64,000 nucleotides of DNA from Achromobacter xylosoxidans (GTDB taxonomy: Bacteria > Pseudomonadota > Gammaproteobacteria > Burkholderiales > Burkholderiaceae_B), in assembly GCF_002192695.1 (NCBI RefSeq), contig NZ_MTLG01000052.1:1-64000 (forward strand), read 5' to 3'. Each line of letters begins with the position of its first letter. The first letter of the stretch is position 1. Shown piece after piece: positions 16,954 to 27,896 of this stretch. The position numbers and the translations under genes were made by a program. Under the pieces are notes generated by a model that saw only the letters and a program-made list of their open reading frames with translations, was not told the DNA's origin and did no database searches.

Positions 16954-18885
16954 TCACGGCGCTACTTCGGTTGCCGGGACACTGCTCGCCTGTTGTGGAG
17001 CGGTTTGCTGAACGGGCTGGCCGAATTGCGACCACTCGACTACATGGGGATCCTCGGCAGCCCCCCGCGGAATAATGGCGCATGCCACCTTTTTCACGTT
17101 GGCGGCGGTTACCAGGTTGATCGCCGCACGGTCACCCAATTCGGGATACGGGGTCGTAAGCAGCCGATACAACGTCCATGAGTCAAGGTATGGGCACATG
17201 CTCATGAGCATCTGCGTTAGCTTGTGCTTGAGCGGCGCGAGTTGCCAATCGGGAACACGCTGCCCCCGATTGCCCAAACTGATGGACAGCAGTTTGCCGG
17301 CCTTCAACTCGCGGTTGATCTGGTCTTTGGACTTCCCTGCCAGCTTGCCGAACAGCGGCACCGGCAGGCAGCTCGGCGACTCGTAGATGGCCAGCATCTC
17401 TTCGCGATCGCGCTGGATTGCGGACACTTCCGGTTCCGGGGGCTGCATGGGCGGTGGAGGCACCTGGGACAGCCTCTGCAACGTGATCCTGGCGTCATTC
17501 GGCGTCACGACGATGGGCGTGGCCGCCACAGGCGGCACGGCAACCTCCTGGGAAGTAGCGGGGATAGCGGCGGGCGCTTCCTCCTCTGCCATGGCAGGCA
17601 CTCCTTCAATGTGGATGGTGAGATGCGCGCTGGCGGCTTCCACCTGGCCCTGTTCGAGCAGATCGAGGCGGTCGGCCCAGTCCTGCATCATCCGGCGGCG
17701 CGGCTCCACGTACTTGGCATGGTTGTATGCAGAACTCACCTTGTTCGGGTCGGAATGCGAAAGCTGCGCATCCACCCAAATCTTCGGGTAGCCGATCTCG
17801 TTGAGCGCCGTCGAGATGGTGCCGCGAATGCCGTGGCCGGTCAGGCGGCCCTCATAGCCCATGAGCTGCACGGCCTTGTTGAGGGTGTTCTCGCTGATGC
17901 GTTTCTTGAGTTCACTGCGATGCGACAGCAAGTACTTCTGCGCGGGTCGCATCACACCCAAGAGGTAGCGCACGATCTCGATGGCCTGCAGGGACAGGGG
18001 CACGATGTAGGGAGGCACGTCCTGCGGCCGCTTGCCAGCCTTGCGCATTTCGTCCTGGAGCTGCTTGACGACCTGCGGCGGAATGATCCACAGGCCCCGG
18101 TCAAGGTCGAACTGTTCGGGCTCGGCCAACCGCAGTTCGCCCGTGCGTACCCCGGTCAGGAACAGCAGCCGGACGCCAAGCTGGGTCTGCCAGCCGCGCG
18201 GGTTGTAGAGCCGGAGCTTCTGAAGGAACTCGGGCATCTCGGGCAGGTGGAGATAAGGATTGTGGGCCACCGGGGGCTTGGGTTCGGCCACCACGTCCAG
18301 GTCCGCGGCCGGGTTGACCTCCAGCCCCTCGGCGATGACCAGGGCATAGCGGAACATTTGGTTGAACCAGGTACGGACCTTCTCGGCGGTGGTGAACGCC
18401 TTGCGCTTCTCGATCGCCGCCAGGACGCCCAGGAGTTGGGGCCGGCGAATGTCGTAGATAGACATCTTCCCCAGGGTGGGTAGCACGTCCTTGTTGAAGA
18501 TACGCAGGATCTGCGAAAGCGTACTTTGGCGGCCTTCCTTGAGTTCCTTACGGCGATGCTCGACCCAGGCATCGAAGACATTCTTGAAGGTGTATTCGCC
18601 GGCCAGCTTGGCCGCATGCCGACGCTGATCGCGTTCGATTTGGGGATCGATTCCCCTGGCGAGCAGGGCCTGGGCCTTGTCCCGCTCGGTACGGGCCTCG
18701 CGCAGGCTGAGGGCGGGATAGCCGCCCAGGGCCATGCGCTTTTGTTTGCCCAGCCAGGAGTAGCGGAACATCCAAGACTTGCCGCCTGCGGCAGAGACCA
18801 TCAGGCTCAGGCAGTCGTTATCGTAGAGGGTGTAGCGTTTGCCGGTGGTCTTGGCCTGCCGGACGATCAGATCAGAGAGTGCCAT
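16954..18885 (-). CDS. Tyrosine integrase of the ICEclc (IntB13) type
   Basis: Site-specific recombinase, 643 aa. Residues 1-95 are the P4-type arm-binding domain (SDLIVRQAKTTGKRY, ALGGYPALSLREAR). The catalytic domain shows R247 (TGVRTGE), H351-G-I-R354, H377 (AQLSHSDP) and Y387 (SSAYNHAKY). Residues 420-643 are an extra C-terminal region absent from ordinary P4 integrases, with a VPDWQLAPL...YRLLTTPYPELGDR stretch. Start ATG 18885 follows CTTAGGAG; an earlier ATG at 18927 gives 657 aa, the length I recall for IntB13. It reads away from the tRNA-Gly gene, as in elements that use that tRNA as attachment site. Confidence 0.9.
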   Translation of the reverse strand: MALSDLIVRQAKTTGKRYTLYDNDCLSLMVSAAGGKSWMFRYSWLGKQKRMALGGYPALSLREARTERDKAQALLARGIDPQIERDQRRHAAKLAGEYTFKNVFDAWVEHRRKELKEGRQSTLSQILRIFNKDVLPTLGKMSIYDIRRPQLLGVLAAIEKRKAFTTAEKVRTWFNQMFRYALVIAEGLEVNPAADLDVVAEPKPPVAHNPYLHLPEMPEFLQKLRLYNPRGWQTQLGVRLLFLTGVRTGELRLAEPEQFDLDRGLWIIPPQVVKQLQDEMRKAGKRPQDVPPYIVPLSLQAIEIVRYLLGVMRPAQKYLLSHRSELKKRISENTLNKAVQLMGYEGRLTGHGIRGTISTALNEIGYPKIWVDAQLSHSDPNKVSSAYNHAKYVEPRRRMMQDWADRLDLLEQGQVEAASAHLTIHIEGVPAMAEEEAPAAIPATSQEVAVPPVAATPIVVTPNDARITLQRLSQVPPPPMQPPEPEVSAIQRDREEMLAIYESPSCLPVPLFGKLAGKSKDQINRELKAGKLLSISLGNRGQRVPDWQLAPLKHKLTQMLMSMCPYLDSWTLYRLLTTPYPELGDRAAINLVTAANVKKVACAIIPRGAAEDPHVVEWSQFGQPVQQTAPQQASSVPATEVAP

Positions 18886-19043
18886 TTCGAGGCTCCTAAG
18901 TGATGACTTAGGCCCTATGCTCGCCATGGTTCCCGCTCAGCCCCAGCAACTATCCGGAATCCGCCTCACCCATATTCCTGTGCCTAGATTGGCGCCTGAA
19001 AAAGGCTGGCTGCGGGTGGATTTCCGTGGCGCTCGCTGGAATG

Positions 19044-19069
19044 AAAAAAGGGGCCGAAGCCCCTCTTTT
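19044..19069 (-). terminator. Rho-independent terminator downstream of tRNA-Gly
   Basis: Read leftward: AGGGGC-TTCG-GCCCCT followed by a T run. The UUCG-type tetraloop makes it a strong hairpin. It sits 43 bp beyond the tRNA 3' end on the element side and separates tRNA transcription from the integrase gene. Confidence 0.75.
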
Positions 19070-19111
19070 CAACGACTTACAGACGTCAGTAGAAGTCTGT
19101 AGATCATAACT

Positions 19112-19129
19112 TGGAGCGGGAGACGAGTC
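19112..19129 (-). other. Probable element attachment core (att) in the tRNA-Gly 3' end
   Basis: On the tRNA strand the last 18 bases read GACTCGTCTCCCGCTCCA. They closely match the 18-bp att core I recall for ICEclc in tRNA-Gly (GTCTCGTTTCCCGCTCCA). The integrase gene lies on the 3' side of the tRNA, so this is the right-hand junction. The matching copy at the far end should be left of base 1; I saw none inside the window. Confidence 0.65.
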
Positions 19130-19187
19130 TCGAACTCGCGACCTCAACCTTGGCAAGGTTGCGCTCTACCAACTGAGCTACTCCCGC
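19112..19187 (-). tRNA. tRNA-Gly (anticodon GCC)
   Basis: A 76-nt gene read leftward from GCGGGAGTAGCTCAGTTGG to CTCCCGCTCCA, with CCA encoded. The acceptor stem GCGGGAG/CTCCCGC pairs fully. The anticodon loop CTTGCCAAG carries GCC, and the T arm contains GTTCGAGAC. This is the integration target of the element to its left. Confidence 0.97.
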
Positions 19188-19416
19188 ATGGGTTCTGCAC
19201 ATGAAACAGCCAGAACCTGTTTTCTTATTCACTCTGATCAACTTGGTTATCGATCAGAAGGCGCGCATTCTACATGATTTTTTTGAGCTTGTCTTGGCCT
19301 GGATTTATTTGGGTCTGTTCACTGCAAGCAGTTTGCGAACAAAGCCTGAAATTCAGGGCAAGCACTCAATCAAGTAATATGAGCGAAGACAGAAACTATA
19401 GCAATCCGCAGCACTC

Positions 19417-20463
19417 ATGTCAAATTCTCGCGTCCAAGTCCATCCGTCCCCCGCCTTGTCGCCCGTCAGCCAGGATCTCACCGGGCTGAATACGCTGGGC
19501 CTGGCGTCGCGGGCCGGGGCCTTCGTGACCCTGGAGGATGCGGCGCAGTTGCCGGCGTTGTCGCAGTTGGCGCGCGCGGCGTCCTCTCTGCTGGTACTGG
19601 GCGGCGGCAGCAATCTGGTGTTGCCGCGCCAGGTGGAGGGGCTGGTGGCGCGGGTCGCGTTCAAGGGCGTGCGCCTGCTGGAGGCCCGGCCCGATGCCTG
19701 GCTGGTCGAGGCGGCGGGCGGCGAGGCCTGGCACGGCTTTGTCGAAACCTGCGTGAACCAGGGCTGGGACGGGTTGGAAAACCTGGCGCTGATACCCGGC
19801 ACGGTGGGCGCGGCGCCGGTGCAGAACATCGGCGCCTACGGCGTCGAACTGCAGGAGCGTTTCGACAGCCTGACCGCCTGGGACGTGTGCGCAGGCCGCC
19901 TGGTCGAAATGAGCGCGGCCGATTGCCGCTTTTCCTATCGCGACAGCGTGTTCAAGCACGATGAGCCGGGACGGTGGGTCATCGTGAGCGTGCGTTTTGC
20001 CTTGCCCCGGCCCTGGCGGCCCGTGCTCGGCTACCCCGACCTGCAACGTCACGCCCGGCTGGCGGCCGGGGAGCCGCGCGCCCGCGATATCTTCGATGCG
20101 GTGTGCGAGATCCGCCGCGCCAAGCTGCCCGATCCGGCGGTGACGGGCAACGCAGGCAGTTTTTTCAAGAACCCCATCGTGTCGGCGCAAGTGCGGGACG
20201 GGCTGCTGGCCCGTTTTCCCGGCCTGGTGTCCTACGCCCAGCCGGATGGCGGCTACAAGCTCGCGGCCGGCTGGCTGATCGACCAGTGCGGCTGGAAGGG
20301 CCGCTCGCTGGGGGCCGCGGGCGTGCACGAGCGCCAGGCCCTGGTATTGGTCAACCGCGGCGGGGCCACGGCAGCCGACATCATGGACTTGGCGCATGCC
20401 ATCCAGGGCGCGGTGTCCGAGCGTTACGGCGTGCGGCTCGAGCCGGAACCCGTGGTGGTGTAA
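19417..20463 (+). CDS. murB: UDP-N-acetylenolpyruvoylglucosamine reductase
   Basis: Cytoplasmic FAD enzyme of peptidoglycan precursor synthesis: it reduces UDP-GlcNAc-enolpyruvate to UDP-MurNAc with NADPH. The 348-residue length fits type I (E. coli-like) MurB. Visible motifs are [11 protein letters not shown] and [23 protein letters not shown] (FAD binding), [11 protein letters not shown] (catalytic Arg), [10 protein letters not shown] (catalytic Ser) and a C-terminal Glu in LEPEPVVV. It is the first core gene right of the tRNA-Gly junction, transcribed toward the convergent dapB. Confidence 0.97.
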   Translation: MSNSRVQVHPSPALSPVSQDLTGLNTLGLASRAGAFVTLEDAAQLPALSQLARAASSLLVLGGGSNLVLPRQVEGLVARVAFKGVRLLEARPDAWLVEAAGGEAWHGFVETCVNQGWDGLENLALIPGTVGAAPVQNIGAYGVELQERFDSLTAWDVCAGRLVEMSAADCRFSYRDSVFKHDEPGRWVIVSVRFALPRPWRPVLGYPDLQRHARLAAGEPRARDIFDAVCEIRRAKLPDPAVTGNAGSFFKNPIVSAQVRDGLLARFPGLVSYAQPDGGYKLAAGWLIDQCGWKGRSLGAAGVHERQALVLVNRGGATAADIMDLAHAIQGAVSERYGVRLEPEPVVV

Positions 20464-20485
20464 GGCTGTTTCGGCCCGGCAATAG

Positions 20486-20511
20486 AAAAGGACCCCGCAG
20501 GGTCCTTTTTT
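20486..20511. terminator. Bidirectional terminator between murB and dapB
   Basis: AAAAGGACCC-CGCA-GGGTCCTTTT is a perfect 10-bp stem with a T run on the plus strand and an A run at its foot that gives T's on the minus strand. It lies between convergent murB and dapB and can serve both. Confidence 0.85.
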
Positions 20512-20527
20512 CTTGCCGCCGAGGGCT

Positions 20528-21319
20528 TCAGAGGCCCAGCACGGACTGCATGTCGTACAGGCCGTTGTGCTTGCCTTCCAGGAAGCGGGCGGCGCGCAGG
20601 GCGCCTTCCGCGTAGGTGGCGCGGCTGGCCGAGCGGTGCGTGATCTCGATGCGTTCGCCGGTGCCGCAGAAGGACACGGTGTGGTCGCCCACGATGTCGC
20701 CGCCGCGCAGCACGGAGAAGCCGATGGTGCCGGGTTTGCGCACGCCGGTGTCGCCGTGGCGGCTCCAGGTGGCGACGTCCGGCAGCGCCACGTTCCAGGC
20801 CGAGGCGATGGTTTCGCCCATTTTCAGCGCGGTGCCCGAGGGCGCGTCGACCTTGTTGCGGTGGTGCGCTTCGAACACTTCGACGTCGTAGCCGGAGTTC
20901 AGGATGCGCGCGGCCATGTCCAGCAGCTTGAGCGTGGCGTTGACGCCCACGCTCATGTTGGGCGCGAAGACGATGCCGATCTTCTGGGCGGCGACTTCGA
21001 TCGCGGCGCGGCCGTTATCGTCGAAACCGGTGGTGCCGATGACGGCGTTCACGCCATGCTTGACGCAAGCCTGCAGGTGTTCGAGCGTGCCTTCGGGGCG
21101 GGTGAAGTCGATCAGGCAGTCGGCCTGGGCCAGGGCGTCGAGATCGGCGGTGATGGCCACGCCCGTCTGCTTGCCCAACGGCGCACCCGCGTCCTGGCCC
21201 AGCGCGGCCGATTCCTGGCGGTCCAGCGCCACGGCCAGCTGCAGGCCAGGTGCGTTCAGGACGGCTTCGATCAGCATCTGGCCCATACGGCCGCTGGCGC
21301 CGGCAATTGCAATACGCAT
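20528..21319 (-). CDS. dapB: 4-hydroxy-tetrahydrodipicolinate reductase
   Basis: Lysine/diaminopimelate pathway enzyme (263 aa). The N-terminal nucleotide-binding motif is GASGRMG. The catalytic signature [15 protein letters not shown] carries the His pair and Lys, and IGTTGF and APNMSVG are also conserved. It starts 15 bp after the stop of bamE, on the same strand, so the two are probably co-transcribed. Confidence 0.97.
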   Translation of the reverse strand: MRIAIAGASGRMGQMLIEAVLNAPGLQLAVALDRQESAALGQDAGAPLGKQTGVAITADLDALAQADCLIDFTRPEGTLEHLQACVKHGVNAVIGTTGFDDNGRAAIEVAAQKIGIVFAPNMSVGVNATLKLLDMAARILNSGYDVEVFEAHHRNKVDAPSGTALKMGETIASAWNVALPDVATWSRHGDTGVRKPGTIGFSVLRGGDIVGDHTVSFCGTGERIEITHRSASRATYAEGALRAARFLEGKHNGLYDMQSVLGL

Positions 21320-21334
21320 AGATAGTCCTTGGTG

Positions 21335-21877
21335 TTACCTGAGCGGCTCGGGGGCGTTGCCGGGCTGGCCAGGATACTGGTTGAGGGGGCTGGCCGGAGC
21401 GGCGGAGTCGCGCTTGAGCTGGTCTGCCTCTTCCTTCTGGCGAGCCTCGTCTTCCGTGAGGCGCTTTTCCGCCTTTTCGTCGGCGACGGCGTTGGGCGTG
21501 TTGATCTGGTAGGGCTGCAGGTCAGGCTGCTTGTCGCCTTCCCAGCGGGTCAGCCGGTCGTTTTCGAACCAGACGGTGAATTTGCGTTCCTGGGCGTCGC
21601 CGTAGCCGGGCTTGAAGTAGTAGGGGTAGTCCCAGCGGTTGGCGTGCAGCACGCTGGTCAGCGTCGGGCTGCCCAGGGCGAAGCGCACCTGTTCGCGCGT
21701 CATGCCGGGCTGCAGCAGGGCGACCTGTTCCTGGGTGATCCAGTTTCCTTGCTGGACGCCGGCCTTGTAGGGGAAGCCCCACTTGTCCCCCGAGCATCCG
21801 GCCAGGGCGACGGCCAGGGCGGCCACCATCAGGCCGGTCTTCAGCGAGCGGGAGGGAATTCGTGCAATCATGGACAC
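21335..21877 (-). CDS. bamE: Outer-membrane assembly lipoprotein BamE (SmpA/OmlA)
   Basis: Small lipoprotein of the BAM outer-membrane protein assembly machine. The signal peptide ends LALAGC-like (VALAGCSGDKWGFPYK). The BamE fold is recognisable from the Q-G-N motif (QQGNWITQEQVALLQPGMTREQVRFALGSP) and the WDYPYYFK segment. At 180 residues it is longer than E. coli BamE (113), with a charged, proline-rich C-terminal tail. ATG 21871 (MIARIP) is an equally good start. It is divergent from fur across a 146-bp promoter region. Confidence 0.95.
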   Translation of the reverse strand: MSMIARIPSRSLKTGLMVAALAVALAGCSGDKWGFPYKAGVQQGNWITQEQVALLQPGMTREQVRFALGSPTLTSVLHANRWDYPYYFKPGYGDAQERKFTVWFENDRLTRWEGDKQPDLQPYQINTPNAVADEKAEKRLTEDEARQKEEADQLKRDSAAPASPLNQYPGQPGNAPEPLR

Positions 21878-22023
21878 TACGCGCCCCTATTATTTGGAAG
21901 CAGACAAAACCGTTATCATAAAGGTTTCATAAGGATAGTTCCGCGTGGCGGCATGATTTCGGTGAGCCGGCTCGCGGTGAACCTATCCTGCCCATGCCAA
22001 CGCGGACGGAGAGCGATTACACC

Positions 22024-22443
22024 ATGAGCGACCAAAGCGAACTGAAGAACATGGGTTTGAAGGCGACGTTCCCTCGCCTGAAAATTCTTGATATTTTCCG
22101 GAAATCGGATCAACGGCACCTGAGCGCGGAAGACGTCTATCGCGCCCTGATCGGCGAAAACGTCGAAATCGGGCTGGCGACGGTCTACCGAGTCCTGACC
22201 CAGTTCGAACAGGCCGGCATCCTTGCCCGCAGCCAGTTCGACAGCGGCAAGGCGGTGTTCGAGCTCAACGACGGCGATCACCACGATCACCTGATCTGCA
22301 CGAATTGCGGCAAGGTCGTCGAGTTTTCGGACCCCGAGATCGAAAAGCGCCAGCAAAAGATTGCCAAGGACAACTCCTTCGCGTTGGAAAGCCACGCCAT
22401 GGTGTTGTACGGCATCTGCGGCAGTTGCATGAAGGGCCGCTGA
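22024..22443 (+). CDS. fur: Ferric uptake regulator Fur
   Basis: Iron-responsive repressor, 139 aa. An N-terminal winged helix ([34 protein letters not shown]) is followed by the metal-binding dimerisation domain with [19 protein letters not shown] and a C-terminal CGSC pair. Start ATG 22024 ([11 protein letters not shown]) matches the usual Fur N-terminus; the frame is open 30 bases further upstream but without family similarity. It is divergent from bamE. Confidence 0.97.
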   Translation: MSDQSELKNMGLKATFPRLKILDIFRKSDQRHLSAEDVYRALIGENVEIGLATVYRVLTQFEQAGILARSQFDSGKAVFELNDGDHHDHLICTNCGKVVEFSDPEIEKRQQKIAKDNSFALESHAMVLYGICGSCMKGR

Positions 22444-22495
22444 TCCGGGCCTGCGGACTGCCCACGGCTACGCTCGCGGCGGGCAAGTGAGATCC

Positions 22496-22526
22496 AAATC
22501 CCCTTCCGGTTGAAGGGGATTTTTTT
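22496..22526. terminator. Terminator between fur and recN
   Basis: AAATCCCCTT-CCGGTTG-AAGGGGATTT with a following T run. It lies between convergent fur and recN and is symmetrical enough to act in both directions. Confidence 0.85.
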
Positions 22527-22567
22527 ATGGCGGGAATCGGCCCTTTTTCTGCCGGCGGGCCGGCAGT

Positions 22568-24223
22568 TCAGTCTTGGCCGAAGCCCGCCAGCATTTCGCG
22601 GGCGTGTTCGCGGGTGGTGGCGGTGAGCTTGATGCCGCCCAGCATGCGCGCGATTTCCTCGACGCGGGCGGAGGCGTCCAGCTCTTCGATGCTGGAGCGG
22701 GTGACGCCCCGAGATTCGGCCTTGCTGACCAGGAACTGGTTGTTGGCGCAGGCGGCGACCTGGGGCAGGTGGGTCACGCACAGCACCTGATGGCGTTCGC
22801 CGAGCTCGCGCAGCAGCTTGCCGACGGCCTCGGCCACCGCGCCGCCCACGCCGCTGTCGACTTCGTCGAAGATCAGGGTGGGCACGCGCGCGGCGCGGCT
22901 GGCGATGACGGACAGCGCCAGCGAAATCCGCGACAGTTCGCCGCCCGAGGCCACCTTGGCCAGCGGACGCGGCGTGGTGCCGGCATGGCCGGCCACCAGG
23001 AATTCGACCTGCTCGTTGCCATGCGCGGAGGGCACCGATTCGGCCAGCGTGGGCTCGAATTTGCCGCCTTGCATGGCCAGCGTCTGCATGGCCTGCGTGA
23101 CCTGCTTGCCCAGGTCCTTGGCGACCTTGCGGCGCGCAGTCGTCAGCTTGGCGGCGGTGGCGTCGTACTGCGCCTGTGCGGCCTGCGTCTGGGCGCGCAG
23201 GGCATCGATGTCGCCCGCGGCTTGCAGCGCCTTGAGCTGCGCATGCAGCGTGTCGCGCAGCTCGCAAAGCGCGTCGGGCTCGACACGGAATTTGCGGGCG
23301 GTTTCGAACACCAGGCCCAGGCGCGCTTCGACCGTCACGAGCCGCTGCGGATCGAGATCGACGCGGCTGACGTAGTTGTTCAGGTCCGACACGGCTTCGC
23401 TCACCGCGATACGGGCGGATTCCAGTTCGTCGTAGACGCCTTGCAGGCCGGGATCATGGCGCAGCATCTGCTGGATGCGGTGGTTGGCGGACGTGAGCCG
23501 GTGGTGGGCGGAGTCGCCCTCGCCGTCCAGGGCTTCGAGGATCTGCGTGGCGCCATCCAGCAGGGATTGCGAATGCGACAGGCGCGTGTGCTCGGACTGC
23601 AGCGCATCCCATTCGTCGGGGCCGAGATTCAGGTGATCGAGTTCGTCGACCTGCCATTGCAGGCGATCCCGTTCGGTGGCCAGGCTGGCGGCGTCCTTTT
23701 CGGCGGATTCCAGCTGGCGCGCCAGCGCGCGCCATTGCTTCCAGGCCTGGCCGACCGCGTTGCGCAGTTCGCCATGGCCGCCGTGGGCGTCCAGCAGGTC
23801 GCGCTGGGCGTCGGCGCGCATCAGGCTTTGGTGGGCGTGCTGGCCATGGATGTCGACCAGGCTGTCGCCCAGTTCGCGCAATTGCGCCACGGTGGCCGGC
23901 GTGCCGTTGATGTAGGCCCGGCTGCGGCCCTGGGCGTCGATGACGCGGCGCAAGGACAGTTCCGTGTCGGCGTCGATCTCGCGCTCTTGCAGCCAGGCGA
24001 TCAGGCCCTTGGGAGTATCGAAGACCGCGGTGATGTCGGCGCGCGGCGCGCCTTCGCGCAGCATGCTGGCGTCGCCGCGTTCGCCCAGCGCGAGCGCCAG
24101 CGCGTCCACCAGTATGGATTTTCCCGCGCCGGTTTCGCCGGAGAATACGGTGAAGCCGGGGCCGAAATGGATCTCGGTCTGTTCGACGATGACGAAGTCG
24201 CGGATATGCAGGGTGCGCAGCAT
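22568..24223 (-). CDS. recN: DNA repair protein RecN
   Basis: SMC-like ATPase of double-strand break repair (551 aa). Walker A is GETGAGKS near residue 30, the central region is a long coiled coil, and the C-terminal part has the signature SGGELSRISLALSVI with Walker B LIFDEVDSGVGG. It starts 13 bp after the nadK stop, on the same strand, an arrangement common in proteobacteria. Confidence 0.96.
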   Translation of the reverse strand: MLRTLHIRDFVIVEQTEIHFGPGFTVFSGETGAGKSILVDALALALGERGDASMLREGAPRADITAVFDTPKGLIAWLQEREIDADTELSLRRVIDAQGRSRAYINGTPATVAQLRELGDSLVDIHGQHAHQSLMRADAQRDLLDAHGGHGELRNAVGQAWKQWRALARQLESAEKDAASLATERDRLQWQVDELDHLNLGPDEWDALQSEHTRLSHSQSLLDGATQILEALDGEGDSAHHRLTSANHRIQQMLRHDPGLQGVYDELESARIAVSEAVSDLNNYVSRVDLDPQRLVTVEARLGLVFETARKFRVEPDALCELRDTLHAQLKALQAAGDIDALRAQTQAAQAQYDATAAKLTTARRKVAKDLGKQVTQAMQTLAMQGGKFEPTLAESVPSAHGNEQVEFLVAGHAGTTPRPLAKVASGGELSRISLALSVIASRAARVPTLIFDEVDSGVGGAVAEAVGKLLRELGERHQVLCVTHLPQVAACANNQFLVSKAESRGVTRSSIEELDASARVEEIARMLGGIKLTATTREHAREMLAGFGQD

Positions 24224-24236
24224 GTCGGGGCGCTTA

Positions 24237-25136
24237 CTACTCTACGTTGTCGGAGGCTTCGGGCATCAGGTTCCAGTGCAGCTTGCGGCGCAGGGTGGAG
24301 AAGAAACTGTAGCCTTCGGGGTGCACGAAGCGGATGGTATAGGGTGCGCGCTGCACGACGATGCGGTCGCCCGGCTGCAGGTCGGACCAGGTCTGCATGT
24401 CGAAATGCACGCTGGCGCCGACCTCCACGCGGCCCATGGCCGTGAGCGTCATGTTCAGCACGCCGCTGTCGGGAATGACGATGGGGCGGTTGGATAGCGT
24501 CTGCGGCGCCACGGGCACCAGCACCATGGCGTTCATGCCCGGATGCAGGATGGGACCGTTGGCCGACAGCGCGTACGCGGTCGAGCCCGTGGGCGTGGCG
24601 ATGATCAGGCCGTCGGCGCGCTGCGTGTACATGAAGGCGCCGTCCAGTTCCACCCGCACTTCGATCATGCCGCCGCGTCCCGCGCGGTTCAGCACCACGT
24701 CGTTCAGGGCGGATGCGGAATACATCTTCTGGTCGCCGCGCCACACGCTGCCTTCCAGCAGCATGCGTTCCTCGATCTGGAAGCTGCCTTCGAGCACGCG
24801 CGCCAGGGCGCCGTGCGCGTCCTGCAGCGCGATGTCGGTGATGAAACCGAGGCGCCCGTGGTTGATGCCGACCAGCGGCATGCCATAGGGAGCGAGGTGG
24901 CGGCTTGCGCCCAGCACGGTGCCGTCGCCGCCCATGACCACGGCCAGCGACGCGGTCTTGCCGATTTCCTCGAGCGTGGCGACGGGGTATTCGGTCAGCC
25001 CGGTATTGCGCGCCGTGTCCGCATCGATGAGCACCTGCCGGCCCGCTTGCGTCAGCGCATGGGCGAGCGCTCTCAGCGGTGTGTCCAGGCCGGTGTCCTG
25101 GTATCTGCCGATCAGGGCTACGGTAGGAAAATGCAT
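24237..25136 (-). CDS. nadK: NAD kinase
   Basis: Phosphorylates NAD to NADP (299 aa). Signature GGDGTVLGASR binds the nucleotide, and GINHGRLGFITD and NDVVLNRAG are conserved. SGSTAY-like TPTGSTAYALSANGPI lies in the NAD-binding C-terminal domain. It is transcribed leftward with recN and divergently from hrcA (141-bp gap). Confidence 0.97.
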   Translation of the reverse strand: MHFPTVALIGRYQDTGLDTPLRALAHALTQAGRQVLIDADTARNTGLTEYPVATLEEIGKTASLAVVMGGDGTVLGASRHLAPYGMPLVGINHGRLGFITDIALQDAHGALARVLEGSFQIEERMLLEGSVWRGDQKMYSASALNDVVLNRAGRGGMIEVRVELDGAFMYTQRADGLIIATPTGSTAYALSANGPILHPGMNAMVLVPVAPQTLSNRPIVIPDSGVLNMTLTAMGRVEVGASVHFDMQTWSDLQPGDRIVVQRAPYTIRFVHPEGYSFFSTLRRKLHWNLMPEASDNVE

Positions 25137-25277
25137 GGCTGCTTGCGTATCAAAAAAGGCCGGACCAGAAGCCGAAACCTGCCCGGAATGGGCGGTTTAG
25201 CCGATTATATGGGGCCGCATATGTGCTTGCGGGACAAAAATCGCCTCAATTGAAAAAGATTCCCTAAAATACTTGTT

Positions 25278-26282
25278 ATGGATGACCGCGCACGCGCACT
25301 ACTGAAAGCGTTGATCGAACGCTATATCGCCGATGGGCAGCCAGTCGGCTCGCGGACGCTATCGAAAGTATTCGACTTGTCCCCGGCCACGATCCGCAAT
25401 GTCATGGCGGATCTCGAAGAACTGGGACTGATCCACAGCCCGCACACCTCCGCCGGCCGCGTGCCCACGCCGCGGGGCTACCGCATGTTCGTCGATTCGC
25501 TGCTGGCGGTGCAGTCCTACCAGCTCGAGCCCCACAACATGGGCGAGATGCTTGCAGCCGCCGAACCCACGCGCGCGGTCAACGCCGCGGCGGCCTTGCT
25601 GTCCAACCTGACCCAGTTCGCGGGGGTGGTGCTGACGCCCAAGCGCGCCCAGGTGTTCCGCCAGATCGAATTCATCCGCCTGTCCGACAAGCGCGTGCTG
25701 CTCATCATCGTCACGCCCGACGGCGATGTTCAAAACCGCATCCTTTTCGTCCAGCGCGACTACGCCGAGGCGGAATTGCTGGAAGCCGGCAATTTCTTCA
25801 ACATGCATTTCGCCGGCAAGTCCTTCAATGCCGTGCGGCAGACGCTGTCGACCGAGCTGGCGCAACTGCGCGAAGACATCTCGCGGCTGATGCAGGCCGC
25901 GGTCGAAGCCAGCGCGGAAGCCGCCGAGGACGGCGACGCCATGGTCATCTCCGGAGAGCGCAAGCTGCTGGACGTGACCGACATCGCCTCCGACATGGAC
26001 CGCCTGCGCAAGATGTTCTCGCTGTTCGAGAAAAAGACCGATCTGCTGCAGTTGCTGGACGTGTCCACCCGCGCCCAGGGCGTGCAGATCTACATCGGCG
26101 GCGATTCGCAGCTGGTGCCGATGGAAGAAGTCTCGGTCATCACCGCGCCTTACGGCGTGGACGGCAAGGTCGTGGGCACGCTGGGCGTGATCGGTCCCAC
26201 GCGCATGGCCTACGAACGCGTCATTCCCATCGTGGATATCACGGCGCGCTTGCTGTCCAACGCCCTCAGCCACAACCAGTAG
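25278..26282 (+). CDS. hrcA: Heat-inducible transcription repressor HrcA
   Basis: Repressor that binds CIRCE elements and is tuned by GroEL (334 aa). The N-terminal winged helix reads [29 protein letters not shown], then [14 protein letters not shown]; the GAF-like and C-terminal dimerisation parts include [17 protein letters not shown] and [19 protein letters not shown] see no TTAGCACTC/GAGTGCTAA element near grpE, dnaK or dnaJ here, so its targets (probably groESL) are likely elsewhere. It is followed by hemH after 39 bp. Confidence 0.96.
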   Translation: MDDRARALLKALIERYIADGQPVGSRTLSKVFDLSPATIRNVMADLEELGLIHSPHTSAGRVPTPRGYRMFVDSLLAVQSYQLEPHNMGEMLAAAEPTRAVNAAAALLSNLTQFAGVVLTPKRAQVFRQIEFIRLSDKRVLLIIVTPDGDVQNRILFVQRDYAEAELLEAGNFFNMHFAGKSFNAVRQTLSTELAQLREDISRLMQAAVEASAEAAEDGDAMVISGERKLLDVTDIASDMDRLRKMFSLFEKKTDLLQLLDVSTRAQGVQIYIGGDSQLVPMEEVSVITAPYGVDGKVVGTLGVIGPTRMAYERVIPIVDITARLLSNALSHNQ

Positions 26283-26321
26283 GTCCATCCAAAGCTACGT
26301 CCTCCTCGCGGAGGAAGGGGA

Positions 26322-27666
<1,345 letters not shown>

Positions 27667-27832
27667 TTTGCCGCGGCAGGCGTCCGCCATTTGCAGGATG
27701 GCAGGGGAAAATGCTGAATCTATGCTTGCAGTCTGATATTTGACGGCAATTGGCAGAGATTGGGCGAATTTTTGATTACATTCCGCCTGCCTCCGCTACC
27801 CAGCGCCGTCAGGGAATATTTGCTTTCCCGGG

Positions 27833-27858
27833 CTTGAAATAGGGGTATTGGCCCCCAT
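27833..27858 (+). promoter_or_regulatory. Sigma-32 (heat-shock) promoter of grpE
   Basis: CTTGAAA (27833-27839), a 13-bp spacer, then CCCCAT (27853-27858) matches the RpoH consensus CTTGAAA-N11-16-CCCCAT. Transcription should begin near 27865, which rules out ATG 27861 as the grpE start and supports ATG 27897. The 27667-27832 stretch holds no gene. Confidence 0.85.
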
Positions 27859-27896
27859 TCATGTCTGCGAAAGCCATACTTTTTGGAGGATTCCCC

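Noticed and set aside
16812-17181. Short plus-strand frames between the receptor and the integrase
   Set aside because: They overlap the integrase 3' end or the 234-bp gap, lack ribosome sites and do not resemble known proteins. I see nothing else in 16720-16953.
25240-25277. Heat-shock or CIRCE control of hrcA
   Set aside because: A TTGAAA occurs upstream but no -10 at proper spacing, and no CIRCE dyad is visible.
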